Made by a program: the position numbers and the translations under genes
Notes under the pieces: model-generated
What the model was told of the DNA's origin: nothing
The model's input: the letters and a program-made list of their open reading frames with translations, nothing else
Database searches by the model: none
Assembly (NCBI RefSeq): GCF_000374545.1
Contig: NZ_KB894587.1
Coordinates: 62,001 to 126,000, forward strand
Length of the DNA: 64,000 bases
Origin: Anaeromusa acidaminophila DSM 3853
GTDB lineage: Bacteria > Bacillota > Negativicutes > Anaeromusales > Anaeromusaceae
Direction: 5' to 3'
Shown: piece after piece, positions 11,098-21,285 of the stretch
How the letters are laid out: every line of letters begins with the position of its first letter
Numbering within the stretch: position 1 is the first letter of the stretch

Positions 11098-11991
11098 TTA
11101 TTTAGGCGTCGCCACGTATTTCTCTAACAACACGACTGGATGATAGGATTCTTTGGCCTTCCGAAGGCCCTCTTCGCCCATATCTTCTTCACGATTGATA
11201 AACGTCACGCCTTCCCAGGCTTGGCGACAAAACTCCCAATTGATCGCTGCATAAAGGCCGCGAATTTCTCCATTCGCCTTTTCCACATGAATGACAGCTG
11301 TATCTTCATTGATCTTCTCACCGAAAGAGTAAGCCTCTACTTGTCCGTTAAGCAAAATAACTCCGCCCACGAACCCAAGGCGATCCATATTGCGCAATCC
11401 GTCGTGAATAGCCTGGCGCTCGCAATCAATGGAATCCCCTTTTTCACAGCCCTTCTGCGCACACCAGCGATCAGTAAATTCTTCACAGGCGTCCACCAAT
11501 TCCGGCGTCAACGGCACATACTCGTATCCGGAATTGTTTTTCAAAAACTGGTTCAAATGATTCTTTTTGCCGTGATAACGACGTCCCGACAATGTCGCCA
11601 ACGACGTCTGCTCATAAATATAGTCAAAATTATCCCGGTCCGCCGTCAAATTAAAGAATCCAGGCTTTGCCGCTTCTACCACTGGCAGCAGCGATGCTTC
11701 GATTCCTCTAATAATAAGCGGATGTCCTGTTTCTTCGCAAAAAGCCAATAATTCTCCCATAGCGGCCGGCATTACCTCATCACGACAGATAGGCGGCAAT
11801 ACAAAGGACTCCCCGTCCCACTCTGCGCGCAAAAATAATGCTCCCCCGGCTTCCGCCCAGCGAATGCGGCATACGTTGCGCCACATAAAGAGATTCGTAA
11901 AATTAAAATGCGCATTTTCATAACGGCGCTGCTGAAAATACGTTTGAAACGTTTCCTTATCGTCTAATAGGATCTCACGAAATTGTAACAT
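11098..11991 (-). CDS. DUF2156 / LPG-synthase C-like acyltransferase
   Basis: The 297-aa protein resembles the DUF2156 family, a double GNAT fold related to the C-terminal domain of lysyl-phosphatidylglycerol synthase. Visible features are FTNLFMWRN near the N-terminus, RRYHGKKNHLNQFLKNN in the middle, and GQVEAYSFGEKINEDTAVIHVEKA..GLYAAINWEF towards the end. The start at 11991 follows AAGGAGAG. The family probably transfers an acyl or aminoacyl group; the substrate is unknown. There is no membrane segment, so it is not a complete phospholipid aminoacyltransferase. It appears to be transcribed alone. Confidence 0.8.
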   Translation of the reverse strand: MLQFREILLDDKETFQTYFQQRRYENAHFNFTNLFMWRNVCRIRWAEAGGALFLRAEWDGESFVLPPICRDEVMPAAMGELLAFCEETGHPLIIRGIEASLLPVVEAAKPGFFNLTADRDNFDYIYEQTSLATLSGRRYHGKKNHLNQFLKNNSGYEYVPLTPELVDACEEFTDRWCAQKGCEKGDSIDCERQAIHDGLRNMDRLGFVGGVILLNGQVEAYSFGEKINEDTAVIHVEKANGEIRGLYAAINWEFCRQAWEGVTFINREEDMGEEGLRKAKESYHPVVLLEKYVATPK

Positions 11992-12222
11992 TAGGATCTC
12001 TCCTTGTATCAAAACCACTTGATTCCAAAATCTACTCACAGTATACACTACGCTTGGAGGCACTGACAACAAAGACGCTTATAGACGCAACTTCCTTATA
12101 ATTCAGACAACAAATCAGAGCCATTCTCTTCCAAGAAGAAAGCCAGGACTGAAAGCGCGAACTTAAGTCCGCTCGTCCAGCCCCGGCTCTCTTTGTGCCA
12201 TGTGCAAATTTCACGCTTTGCT

Positions 12223-13581
12223 TTACAAAACACCTACAGAGTGCAGAAAAATCAAACCAAGCAGCACTGGCGTCACATACCGCACGCTAAACCAATAAAA
12301 AGTAAACATGCCCCCTAAAGGCAGAGTTCCGCCATTCGAAAACTCACGGCGCAGTTCCTCCCAGGAAAGATGACGCCGCACAAAAATAACAAAAAACAAG
12401 CCTCCCAAAGGCAGCATAATATTAGAGGAAAGATAGTCGAACCAATCAAAAAAGCCTCTTCCCATCCAGGTATAACTTCCTAAAAGGCTAGCCTTATCTA
12501 CAGAAAGAGTAGCCAAAACGCCAATGCAAAAAATAATCAACGCGTTCAACGCCGCCGCTTTTTTACGATCAAAGCCATATTCTTCACTCATCCAGGCGGT
12601 AGGAACCTCTACCAAAGACAGCATCGCCGTAGTGGCGGCAATCGACGCTAGGAAAAAAAAGGCCACAAGAAGTAAATTTCCAAAAGGAATTTGCGAAAAA
12701 ACTAACGGAATCGTCATAAACAGCAGCCCTGGTCCAGCGCCAGGCTCTAAGCCAAAGGAAAACACAGTTGGAAACACCGCCAAGCCAGCCAATAAGGAAA
12801 CCAACGTATCCGATACGGCTACCTTGGCGCCTGTACGAAACAAATTATTATCCGCCGTAAAATAGCTGGCATAGGTTGTCATCGTCCCCATGCCCAAAGA
12901 CAGTTTAAAAAAAGCCAAGCCCATCGCCGTCAAAATCGCCGCACCACTCAGTTTGCTAAAATCAATCTGGAAAAGGAAATCCACTCCAGCTCCAGCCCCC
13001 GGTAGCGTTAGCGCTCGAAAATCACAAATTAAAATTAGAACAAATAATAACGGCATCAAGGTCTTGGTCATACGTTCAATCCCTTTTTGCACACCGAAAG
13101 CAATAATACCGGACACGACTACCAAAACGATAAGCTGCCACAACACAGGGGATAATGGCCCGACTACGACGGCTCCAAATTCAGCCTTAGCCGCTTCCAT
13201 AGTTATGCCAATAAAATCACCCTGGATCGCTTTGAATAAATAATAATATACCCAGCCAGCTACGCAGCTATAAAAAAACATGATCAAATATGCTGACGCT
13301 ACCCCCATGGTACCCACATGTTTCCAAGCAGTGCCGGGAGCCAACATGTTCATTGCCCCGACAGGATTTTTACGAGCTTTACGCCCCACGTAAAATTCCG
13401 TCCACATCACAGGCAAACCGATAAAAGCCACACATAGCAAATACACCGCCAAGAATGCACCGCCGCCAAATTCCCCCACCAAGTACGGGAATTTCCAAAT
13501 ATTTCCTAAGCCGACAGCCGATCCAAGGGTTGCAAAAAAGACGGCTAAGCCGGAAGAAAAGGTTTCTCTTTGTCCGTTCAT
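12223..13581 (-). CDS. Sodium-dependent amino-acid transporter, NSS family
   Basis: The 452-aa, about 11-helix membrane protein has the neurotransmitter:sodium symporter signature at the N-terminus: FFATLGSAVGLGNIWKFPYLVGEFGGGAFL, containing the unwound TM1 site. The GLPVMWTEFYVGR and CIAGWVYYYLF-like segments follow. Bacterial members such as LeuT, TnaT and MhsT import amino acids with sodium. The exact substrate cannot be read from the sequence. It is separated from purL by a terminator and its own promoter region. Confidence 0.92.
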   Translation of the reverse strand: MNGQRETFSSGLAVFFATLGSAVGLGNIWKFPYLVGEFGGGAFLAVYLLCVAFIGLPVMWTEFYVGRKARKNPVGAMNMLAPGTAWKHVGTMGVASAYLIMFFYSCVAGWVYYYLFKAIQGDFIGITMEAAKAEFGAVVVGPLSPVLWQLIVLVVVSGIIAFGVQKGIERMTKTLMPLLFVLILICDFRALTLPGAGAGVDFLFQIDFSKLSGAAILTAMGLAFFKLSLGMGTMTTYASYFTADNNLFRTGAKVAVSDTLVSLLAGLAVFPTVFSFGLEPGAGPGLLFMTIPLVFSQIPFGNLLLVAFFFLASIAATTAMLSLVEVPTAWMSEEYGFDRKKAAALNALIIFCIGVLATLSVDKASLLGSYTWMGRGFFDWFDYLSSNIMLPLGGLFFVIFVRRHLSWEELRREFSNGGTLPLGGMFTFYWFSVRYVTPVLLGLIFLHSVGVL

Positions 13582-13647
13582 TTACCTCACTTCCTTCCTC
13601 AAATTTAAATATCCGTTTTGTGTCTGCGCTGCCTGCCTCTTACTTGT

Positions 13648-13676
13648 ATTATCGTATATTGTCAAAACAATCGCAA
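13648..13676 (-). promoter_or_regulatory. Possible promoter of the NSS transporter
   Basis: On the minus strand TTGCGA and GATAAT are spaced 17 nt apart, about 70 nt upstream of the transporter ATG. An overlapping TTGACA offers an alternative -35. Moderate match only. Confidence 0.4.
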
Positions 13677-13711
13677 TTATTCTCTTTCACAAGTCACACA
13701 GAGCAGCCATA

Positions 13712-13760
13712 TAAAAAAAGAGACAAGGCCGTCTGGCGCGCACACCAAACAGCCTTGTCC
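13712..13760 (-). terminator. Intrinsic terminator of purL
   Basis: GACAAGGC and GCCTTGTC form the base of an extended hairpin. It is followed on the minus strand by TCTTTTTTT. Confidence 0.88.
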
Positions 13761-13807
13761 ATCCTAGCAAAAGTTGCCTATGTTGTCAATTTACAACATT
13801 ACACTTC

Positions 13808-16800
13808 CTATTTTGCAAAATAGGCTACACCAGCTTCGAAAATATGCTGGTCTTTCGCCCCAGGCACATTACTGAAAACATTCTTCCCAATTCGCTCAGA
13901 ATGGCCCATTTTACCCAATACCCGACCATCCGGGCTTGTGATGCCTTCAATTGCATCCAAGGATCCGTTCGGGTTATGCGGCAACGCATGCGTAGGCTGA
14001 CCCGTCAAATCTACGTACTGCGTGGCCACTTGTCCAGCGGCATGCAGCGTTTTCAACCACTGCGGCGAAGCATAAAAACGTCCTTCGCCATGAGACATCG
14101 CCACAATATGCTCATCACCGCTTTCCGTCAACGCCAACCATGGGGAACGATTGTTAGTAACGCGCGTGCGAGCCAGACAAGAAATATGCCGGCCCAGAGA
14201 GTTAAAGGTCAATGTAGGACAAGAAGCATCTAAAGGCCGTATTTCTCCAAAAGGCAACAGCCCCAGTTTGATTAGCGCCTGGAAGCCATTGCAGATTCCC
14301 AACACCAAGCCGTCTCGTTTCTGCAGCAGCTCTGTCACTCCTTCGCTCAAAACCGGATTGCGCAGCATTGTTGCAATAAACTTACCGGAACCGTCCGGTT
14401 CGTCTCCGGCGCTGAAACCGCCGGGGAGCATCAAAATATTGGACTGCTTTAACGCCGCCGCAAAGGCTTGCACCGATTCTTCCACCGCTGCCGACGTCAA
14501 ATTGCGAATCACCAGCGTTTGCGCTACTGCGCCCGCTTTTTCAAACGCTCTAGCAGTATCGTACTCACAATTGCTTCCCGGGAAAACGGGAATAAGCACG
14601 CGAGGTTTCGCCAAATGCAGCGAACTGCGCCGCCGCTCTTTCGCCGCTCCCAGGCTGCCTGCAGGCGTCCCAACTGGAACAGATGCTTTGGTAGGAAATA
14701 CCTTCTCTAGCGGCGCTTCCCATGCAGCTTGAGCTTCCTCAAGACGCAGGCTCCGCCCTTGCAGCTCAAATTCCGGCTCCGCCGTTACCGTTCCCAATTC
14801 TACCACGCGGCAGCCGGCAAGAGCCTCCGCCACATTTAGATCAGCCGCCACTTCAAGCAGCAAGCTGCCGTATTCCGGCGCAAACAACCCTGCAGGCTCC
14901 ACCTCAGCACCAAAACGCACTCCTAGAGCATTGCCAAAACTCATGCGGCTGACTGCAGCGGCAATACCTCCATAACGAACCGCCGAAGCGGCTTTAACAA
15001 GCCCCTTGGCCGTCAATTCTCCAACGCGGTCATACACAACGGCCATATTGCTAAAATCAGGAATTTCTTCCGCATCCCTTGCTATAGGAAGCCATACCAA
15101 CTTACTGCCTGCTTCTTTAAACTCCGGCGATACTATCTTCGCGGCATTCGCCATAGATACAGCAAAGGAAATTAACGTCGGCGGCACATTCAGTTCTTGG
15201 AAAGAACCGGACATGCTGTCTTTGCCGCCTATCGCCGGCAGCCCCAATTTCACCTGCGCTTCAAAAGCGCCCAACAGCGCCGCCAAAGGCTTGCCCCAAC
15301 GCTGCGGGTCCGCCCCTAAGCGCTCGAAATACTCTTGGAAGGACAAACGAATACGCCGCCACTCACCGCCCATGGCCACTACTTTCGCCACAGACTCCAC
15401 CACCGCATACAGAGCGCCATGGAATGGACTCCAACTGCCAATCGCCGGGTGGTAACCGAAGGTCATAACCGTGGCTGTTGTCGTTTCTCCCTGCAAAACC
15501 GGCAGTTTAGCCGCCATGCCTTCGGCAGGAGTCAACTGGTGTTTGCCTCCTAAAGGCATCAGTACGCTTGCAGCGCCAATGGTACTGTCAAAACGTTCCA
15601 CAAGCCCCTTCTGACTGCACACATTCAGCTCGTTCAGCAAATTCAGCCAGGCCTCGCGCCAATCGGCCACCGCCGCAGTTCCAAATAAGGAAGCCTCCGC
15701 AGGCTCCGACACAAAAGCCTTAGTTGACTGCTTGACCCCAGCAGTATCCAGAAAATCGCGGCTTAAGGATACAATCGCTTTATCACGCCACAACATAGTT
15801 AAGCGACGATCATCGGTAACCGTAGCTACTACGGTTGCTTCTAAGTTTTCTTCATCCGCATGACGTTGAAAAGCAGCAGCATTTTCTGCCGCAACAACCA
15901 CCGCCATGCGCTCCTGGGATTCCGAAATCGCTAGTTCCGTACCATCAAGACCTTCATATTTTTTAGGCACTCGATCAAGCTCAATACGTACGCCGTCAGT
16001 CAGTTCGCCAACTGCAACAGAAACACCGCCAGCGCCAAAATCATTGCACCGTTTAATCATCCGGCTTACTTCGCTGCGTCGGAACAGGCGCTGAATTTTT
16101 CGTTCTGTGGGCGGATTTCCTTTTTGAACTTCCGCGCCGCAAGTGGCCAAAGACTCTTCGGTATGCGCCTTCGATGACCCGGTAGCGCCGCCGCAGCCGT
16201 CACGGCCAGTCCGGCCGCCTACCAAAATTACCACATCTCCAGGCTGCGGCTGTGCACGAACCACGTTTTCCTTGGGCGCTGCCGCCATTACCGCGCCAAC
16301 TTCCATGCGTTTAGCTACAAAGCCTTCGTCATAAAATTCGGCCACTTGACCAGTAGCCAAGCCTATTTGATTACCGTAGGAGCTATATCCCGCAGCGGCG
16401 CCTGTTGTAATTTTACGCTGCGACAATTTTCCCGGCAGTGTATCCGCTAAGGAACGCCTGGGGTCGCCGCTGCCGGTTACCCGCATAGCTTGGTATACAT
16501 AGGAACGGCCGGAAAGAGGGTCGCGAATAGCCCCGCCCAAACAAGTAGCTGCGCCGCCAAAAGGTTCGATTTCCGTCGGATGGTTGTGGGTCTCATTTTT
16601 AAACATGACAAGCCATTCTTCGGACTTGCCGTCTACTTCGGCATCTACCACAATGCTGCAGGCATTAATCTCATCAGACGCATCCAAGTCATCCAACAAG
16701 CCCCGCAAACGCAGTTCCTTCATGCCCAAAACCGCCACATCCATCAAACAGATATCGCGATCCTTCTCTTTAGCCCCGTAAACCTTCCGCCGCGTCGCCA

Positions 16801-17572
16801 AATACTCGTCATAAACCGCTGCAATCCGTTTACCAAAACGACCTTCGCCAAAACGAACCTCTTCCAGACAAGTATGAAAGGTCGTATGACGGCAATGATC
16901 CGACCAATAGGTATCAAGCACGCGAATTTCCGTCAGGGTAGGTTCGCGCTTCTCCTGGGTTTGAAAGTATTCTTGGCAAAAGCGCAAATCCGCCGCGCTC
17001 ATAGCCAGCCCTAAGTCAGCATGCAAAGCCGCTATCGCAGCCTCGTCTAATGCCAAAAAGCCGGACAACACCGCCACATCGTCTGGCTGCACCAGCTCTT
17101 CTTCCAGGGTAGACGGTTTTTCCAGCGTAGCTTCGCGCGCTTCTACAGGGTTGATGCAGTAAGCTTTGATGCGCGCTAATTCTTCTGACGTTACAGCACC
17201 GCCTAGTACCAACACCTTGGCCGTCCGGATTTGAGGCCGTTCGCCCGCCGATAAAAGCTGCAAGCACTGCGCCGCCGAGTCAGCCCGCTGATCATACTGC
17301 CCGGGCAGATATTCCATGGCAAAACAAACGGTTTCCGGCCACACCGGCAAGACCTCTTCATAAACATCATCCACCATCGGTTCCGCAAAAACCAAGGATT
17401 TCGCCTGTTCCCATTCTTGCTCTCCCAACCCGGCTGCATCATACCGATTAAGTACGCGCACGCTGCGCAAAGAAGATAACCCGAGATTTTCACGCAAATC
17501 CGCTAAAATTCCTGCTGCTTCCACCGCATGGTCTGCCCGCTTTTCAACGAAAATTCTTTTTACTGCCGACAC
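13808..17572 (-). CDS. purL: Phosphoribosylformylglycinamidine synthase, single-chain type
   Basis: The 1254-aa enzyme converts FGAR and glutamine to FGAM in purine synthesis. It fuses PurS-like, PurL and PurQ parts. The middle carries the AIR-synthase-like ATP site (MFKNETHNHPTEIEPFGGAATCLGG) and a second half with MPLGGKHQLTPAEG and AIGGKDSMSGSF. The C-terminal amidotransferase has FPGSNCEYDTARAFEKAG and the Cys nucleophile in LGICNGFQALIKLG. It is the clade found in Clostridia and Negativicutes. The likely start is GTG at 17572, 7 nt after GGAGG; a longer reading frame from 17632 lacks a ribosome site. A TATAAT -10 at 17595-17600 lies just upstream. No other pur gene is nearby. Confidence 0.96.
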   Translation of the reverse strand: MSAVKRIFVEKRADHAVEAAGILADLRENLGLSSLRSVRVLNRYDAAGLGEQEWEQAKSLVFAEPMVDDVYEEVLPVWPETVCFAMEYLPGQYDQRADSAAQCLQLLSAGERPQIRTAKVLVLGGAVTSEELARIKAYCINPVEAREATLEKPSTLEEELVQPDDVAVLSGFLALDEAAIAALHADLGLAMSAADLRFCQEYFQTQEKREPTLTEIRVLDTYWSDHCRHTTFHTCLEEVRFGEGRFGKRIAAVYDEYLATRRKVYGAKEKDRDICLMDVAVLGMKELRLRGLLDDLDASDEINACSIVVDAEVDGKSEEWLVMFKNETHNHPTEIEPFGGAATCLGGAIRDPLSGRSYVYQAMRVTGSGDPRRSLADTLPGKLSQRKITTGAAAGYSSYGNQIGLATGQVAEFYDEGFVAKRMEVGAVMAAAPKENVVRAQPQPGDVVILVGGRTGRDGCGGATGSSKAHTEESLATCGAEVQKGNPPTERKIQRLFRRSEVSRMIKRCNDFGAGGVSVAVGELTDGVRIELDRVPKKYEGLDGTELAISESQERMAVVVAAENAAAFQRHADEENLEATVVATVTDDRRLTMLWRDKAIVSLSRDFLDTAGVKQSTKAFVSEPAEASLFGTAAVADWREAWLNLLNELNVCSQKGLVERFDSTIGAASVLMPLGGKHQLTPAEGMAAKLPVLQGETTTATVMTFGYHPAIGSWSPFHGALYAVVESVAKVVAMGGEWRRIRLSFQEYFERLGADPQRWGKPLAALLGAFEAQVKLGLPAIGGKDSMSGSFQELNVPPTLISFAVSMANAAKIVSPEFKEAGSKLVWLPIARDAEEIPDFSNMAVVYDRVGELTAKGLVKAASAVRYGGIAAAVSRMSFGNALGVRFGAEVEPAGLFAPEYGSLLLEVAADLNVAEALAGCRVVELGTVTAEPEFELQGRSLRLEEAQAAWEAPLEKVFPTKASVPVGTPAGSLGAAKERRRSSLHLAKPRVLIPVFPGSNCEYDTARAFEKAGAVAQTLVIRNLTSAAVEESVQAFAAALKQSNILMLPGGFSAGDEPDGSGKFIATMLRNPVLSEGVTELLQKRDGLVLGICNGFQALIKLGLLPFGEIRPLDASCPTLTFNSLGRHISCLARTRVTNNRSPWLALTESGDEHIVAMSHGEGRFYASPQWLKTLHAAGQVATQYVDLTGQPTHALPHNPNGSLDAIEGITSPDGRVLGKMGHSERIGKNVFSNVPGAKDQHIFEAGVAYFAK

Positions 17573-17721
17573 GCAAACGCCTCCTAAACCGAACATTATA
17601 GTATTCTTTATAAGAAAAAAAGCCAACTTCACCCTTGTTGCACCGCCAGTTTATCATGAATGTTCAGGCCTTGCAAGAGAGATACGTTCGCTTTATTCCG
17701 TGCTTTTTCGTAAAAATAGCG

Positions 17722-18498
17722 TTAAACTTTCGGTATTCTCCGTCCAGAAAAAATTTCCGCCATTTCTTTTTTTACACGTTGTTTGATTTTTTTCTTTTCC
17801 CCTGGCAGCAATTCATTTTTATCCGTACCGAACAGGTACGTATCTAAATCAAAGTCCTTCAACAGCATTTTCGTGTGAAAAATGTTTTCCTGATAAACAT
17901 TCACATCAATCATCTGATATAGATTGCGAATTTCCGGATCGATGTAGTTTTGAATGGAATTAATTTTATGATCAATAAAATATTTTTTCCCTTTAATATC
18001 TCTTGTAAAGCCGCGCACTCGGTAATCCATGATGGCAATATCCGAACAAAAACTGCGCAGCAAAAAATTCAGCGCCTTTAGCGGTGAAATATGGCCGCAA
18101 GTCGATACATCAATATCAGCGCGAAAAGTACTAATCCCTTTGTCCGGATGACTTTCCGGATACGTATGCACGGTAATGTGGCTTTTATCCAAATGCGCCA
18201 GTACCGTCTCCGGTTGTATTTCCATATGTTCTTCCGCAATCAGCATGGTTACGCTGGCTCCTTGCGGATCATAATCCTGCTTAGCCACATTTAAGACGTT
18301 GGCGCCAATCATGCGAGCTACTTCTTCCAAAATGCTTGTCAGCCGTTCGGCGCTGTACTCTTCATCAATATAGGCAATATAGTCCCGCATATGCTGCGGC
18401 GTCTTAGCATAACAAATATCATATACATTAAAGCTCAATGTTTTGGTTAAATTATTAAAACCGTATAATTTAAGCTTCTTCAGACTTTTAATCTCCAT
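17722..18498 (-). CDS. speD: S-adenosylmethionine decarboxylase, E. coli type
   Basis: The 258-aa protein matches enterobacterial SpeD along most of its length. It has the autocatalytic Lys-Ser cleavage site in [18 protein letters not shown], the [22 protein letters not shown] block and [10 protein letters not shown]. It is a proenzyme that forms a pyruvoyl group and supplies decarboxylated AdoMet for spermidine synthesis. This is not the short (about 125 aa) form common in Bacillus. The start at 18498 follows GAGAGGAAGAG; an in-frame ATG at 18522 has no site. No speE is in the window. Confidence 0.95.
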   Translation of the reverse strand: MEIKSLKKLKLYGFNNLTKTLSFNVYDICYAKTPQHMRDYIAYIDEEYSAERLTSILEEVARMIGANVLNVAKQDYDPQGASVTMLIAEEHMEIQPETVLAHLDKSHITVHTYPESHPDKGISTFRADIDVSTCGHISPLKALNFLLRSFCSDIAIMDYRVRGFTRDIKGKKYFIDHKINSIQNYIDPEIRNLYQMIDVNVYQENIFHTKMLLKDFDLDTYLFGTDKNELLPGEKKKIKQRVKKEMAEIFSGRRIPKV

Positions 18499-18548
18499 TT
18501 GCGCTCTTCCTCTCCCAGTCATAACCGGTTAAGCATTAATTCTCTTTC

Positions 18549-18577
18549 ATTGTAACGAGATCTGAAGAAATACTCAA
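18549..18577 (-). promoter_or_regulatory. sigma-A-type promoter of speD
   Basis: On the minus strand TTGAGT (18572-18577), a 17-nt spacer and TACAAT (18549-18554) lie about 50 nt upstream of the speD start. Confidence 0.65.
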
Positions 18578-18665
18578 TATCATGCCGTCATTTTCTGAAG
18601 GAGCCTCTGCCCCGCATGACGAATAGTACTGTTATTGACTCGTTATACTGAAAGAGGAGACCGAT

Positions 18666-19763
18666 ATGCAAAAGCTTCCGATTACCGACCTTAAAGCCGG
18701 CATGTTGACAGCCCGCTCTATTTTGGGCACCGATGGCCGCCTGCTGCTGGCACAGGATACGGTATTGACAACCGCTTATATTGAACGTATGAAAGAACTG
18801 GGAGTTGCAGCCATTTACGTGCAAAATCCCTATTTAAAAGATATTAAAGTTCCTGAGCTGGTCCGCGACGAAACCCGCTATATCGCTATGCAAGCGGTAA
18901 AGGAATGTTTTGCCACTCTGCAGGAGCGGCAGGTTTTTTCCGCCTACGCCGTCATCGCCGCCGCCGACCAGTTAGTAGAAGAAATCATGGCGAATGGCAA
19001 CGTACTTGTCCACCTTACCGATATCCGCGTGCATGACGATTATACCTTCGCCCACAGTGTCAATGTCGCTATCTTATCCGCCCTTACCCTATTGCACATG
19101 GGATATAAGGAAAAAGATCTGCGTGTCGCAACCTTGGGCGCGCTGCTTCACGACGTAGGAAAAATGCATATTCCTTTAGAAATTTTAGTAAAACCCGGCG
19201 GCCTCACCACTGCCGAAATGGATATTATGCGCCAGCACACTGAACTTGGTTTTGATATTTTGCGACATGGCGAAAAAATTCCGCTTTTATCCGCCCATGT
19301 CGCCTTGCAGCACCACGAAAAAAACGACGGCACCGGTTATCCGCGCGGTTTGAGCGGCGACAGCATTCATCCTTTCGCCCAGGTCACCAGCATTGCCGAT
19401 GTTTATGACGCAGTCACAAGCGACCGCCCTTATCGCTTAGGCATGGCTCCCGACCAAGCCTATGACCTGCTGCAGGCCTTGTCTGGCAGCCATTTTTCGC
19501 CTCAAGCCTTAACAGAGTTTTTCGCCCATTTAGCTACTTATCCTATCGGCTCCTTCGTATGCCTGAACACAGGGGCTTTCGGCATTGTACTGGACGTCCC
19601 CTCCAAGCTTCCCTGTCGGCCGTTGCTTCAATTGGTTTCCGACGAAACAGGTCTGCCTGTAAGTGAACATGTGACATTAGACTTAACGGAAAATTTGACC
19701 GCCAAAATCATTCGGTTGCTTACGCCCAAAGAAATTTCCGCTCTCCCCCTTTGCCAAGCCTAA
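18666..19763 (+). CDS. HD-GYP domain protein, probable c-di-GMP phosphodiesterase
   Basis: The 365-aa cytoplasmic protein has an N-terminal DUF3391-like region (residues 1-60), a helical linker and an HD-GYP domain (about 115-300). The metal-binding HD is at 162-163 in LLHDVGK. HHEKNDGTGYP at 216-226 carries the GYP-type signature. A C-terminal beta domain follows. It should hydrolyse cyclic di-GMP. It reads divergently from speD, and GAGGAG precedes its ATG. The photolyase gene begins 21 nt after it, so they share a transcript. Confidence 0.92.
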   Translation: MQKLPITDLKAGMLTARSILGTDGRLLLAQDTVLTTAYIERMKELGVAAIYVQNPYLKDIKVPELVRDETRYIAMQAVKECFATLQERQVFSAYAVIAAADQLVEEIMANGNVLVHLTDIRVHDDYTFAHSVNVAILSALTLLHMGYKEKDLRVATLGALLHDVGKMHIPLEILVKPGGLTTAEMDIMRQHTELGFDILRHGEKIPLLSAHVALQHHEKNDGTGYPRGLSGDSIHPFAQVTSIADVYDAVTSDRPYRLGMAPDQAYDLLQALSGSHFSPQALTEFFAHLATYPIGSFVCLNTGAFGIVLDVPSKLPCRPLLQLVSDETGLPVSEHVTLDLTENLTAKIIRLLTPKEISALPLCQA

Positions 19764-19784
19764 GCATCCAAGGAGGCTAGCTCC

Positions 19785-21131
19785 ATGCAAGAAAGAATAC
19801 GCCTATTGCGCAGTACCTTGCCCGATTCAGGTCCTGTTGTTTATTGGATGAGCCGAGAGCAGCGCTGTCATGATAACGCTGCGTTAGTACATGCCGCTGC
19901 GCTTGCTTCATCGCTGCAGCGTGCTTTAGTCGTTGTTTTTTGCTTAAGTTCTTCTTTCTTGGCAGCTTCCTGGCGCCACTATGATTTCCTGCTCCAAGGT
20001 CTGATGGAAACCGAACAAGAGCTAGCAGCCTTAGGTATTCCTTTTCAATTACTGCCGGATGCCGCCCCTAAAGCGTTGCCGCCTTTTTTGAAGCAACAAA
20101 AGGCGGCTTTTTTAGTTTGCGACTTAGATCCCCTTCACCTAAAGCGGCTCTGGCTAAAAGAGGTCTTAGCGCAAACGCAGCTTTCTGTAGCGGAGGTAGA
20201 CGGTCACAACATCGTGCCTCTTTGGCTGGCCTCAGGCAAGCGCGAATACGCCGCCTACACGCTGCGACCCAAGCTCGGCCGTCTTTTGCCTCGATTTTTA
20301 ACCGCCCCGGTAAGCGTCTCAGCCCAAGGGTTTCCGCTTACGCCGCGCACGCCTTGGGGAAAATGGCAAGCCATCGGCAAGCAGAATCGCGGCCCTGCGC
20401 CAATAGCCTGGCTAAAACCGGGCAGCAAAGCCGCCTTGCAGCAGCTAGATCATTTTCTCCACCATGCTCTTTCCGGCTATGCCTGGAGGCGAAATGATCC
20501 GACTCTTCCTGGTCAATCGCAGCTTTCTCCTTATTTTCATTTTGGCCAGCTTTCCCCGCAGCGCGTCGCTTGGGAAATACGCCGATTGTTCCCTACAGGA
20601 GATCCGGACAGCGACGCTTTTCTGGAGGAACTCATCGTGCGGCGCGAACTGGCTGACAACTATTGCTTCTATACGCCAGACTACGATCAAACAACAGCCT
20701 TCCCCTCCTGGGCGCAAGCAACTTTGGCAGACCATCTCAGCGATCCCAGACCGGCAGCGTATCCATTTTCCCAACTAGAGAATGGAACTACTGCCGATTC
20801 TCTTTGGAACGCCGCCCAGAACGAACTGACGCAAACCGGCAAAATGCATGGCTATCTGCGCATGTATTGGGCGAAAAAAATATTAGAATGGTCGTCCCAC
20901 CCCCAAGAAGCCCTCGATGCAGCCATTCTACTCAACGATCGTTATTCCTTAGACGGACGCGATCCTAACGGCTATGCCGGAATTGCTTGGAGCATCGGCG
21001 GCGTCCATGACCGTCCGTGGCCTAGCCGTCCTGTTTTCGGCAAAGTTCGTTCGATGACTTTGGGCGGCGCCAAAAAGAAATTCGACGTAGCCAAGTATAT
21101 CGCCGCCCATTCGCCGGACAACCAAAAATAG
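19785..21131 (+). CDS. Class II CPD photolyase
   Basis: The 448-aa flavoprotein has the class II N-terminal motif VVYWMSREQRCHDNAAL and the C-terminal FAD-binding region with MHGYLRMYWAKKILEW and NDRYSLDGRDPNGYAGIAWSIGG. It repairs cyclobutane pyrimidine dimers using light. It is preceded by AAGGAGG at good spacing and follows the HD-GYP gene. Confidence 0.93.
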   Translation: MQERIRLLRSTLPDSGPVVYWMSREQRCHDNAALVHAAALASSLQRALVVVFCLSSSFLAASWRHYDFLLQGLMETEQELAALGIPFQLLPDAAPKALPPFLKQQKAAFLVCDLDPLHLKRLWLKEVLAQTQLSVAEVDGHNIVPLWLASGKREYAAYTLRPKLGRLLPRFLTAPVSVSAQGFPLTPRTPWGKWQAIGKQNRGPAPIAWLKPGSKAALQQLDHFLHHALSGYAWRRNDPTLPGQSQLSPYFHFGQLSPQRVAWEIRRLFPTGDPDSDAFLEELIVRRELADNYCFYTPDYDQTTAFPSWAQATLADHLSDPRPAAYPFSQLENGTTADSLWNAAQNELTQTGKMHGYLRMYWAKKILEWSSHPQEALDAAILLNDRYSLDGRDPNGYAGIAWSIGGVHDRPWPSRPVFGKVRSMTLGGAKKKFDVAKYIAAHSPDNQK

Positions 21132-21140
21132 AGAAACAGA

Positions 21141-21285
21141 ATTGAACAAGAGAACCGGAGAAATGGAGGGTACGCAGGAGGTTACGGAGTACGAGTTTTT
21201 TAACAGGAGTAGAGTGAGGCCTACGACGGCGGCGGCCATTGTATTTGAGACTTTTATTGGAGCAAGACGGTCTGCAGGACGAAAA
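21141..21285. repeat. Dispersed intergenic repeat, copy A
   Basis: Two blocks, 21141-21205 (ATTGAACAAGAG..TACGAGTTTTT) and 21259-21285 (GAGCAAGACGGTCTGCAGGA), match copy B at 44193-44330 with about 80-85% identity and similar spacing. The copy lies between photolyase and glnK in a 364-nt gene-free stretch. No ORF, transposase or clear terminal repeats were seen. It may be a non-autonomous repeat or a structured RNA. Confidence 0.7.
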
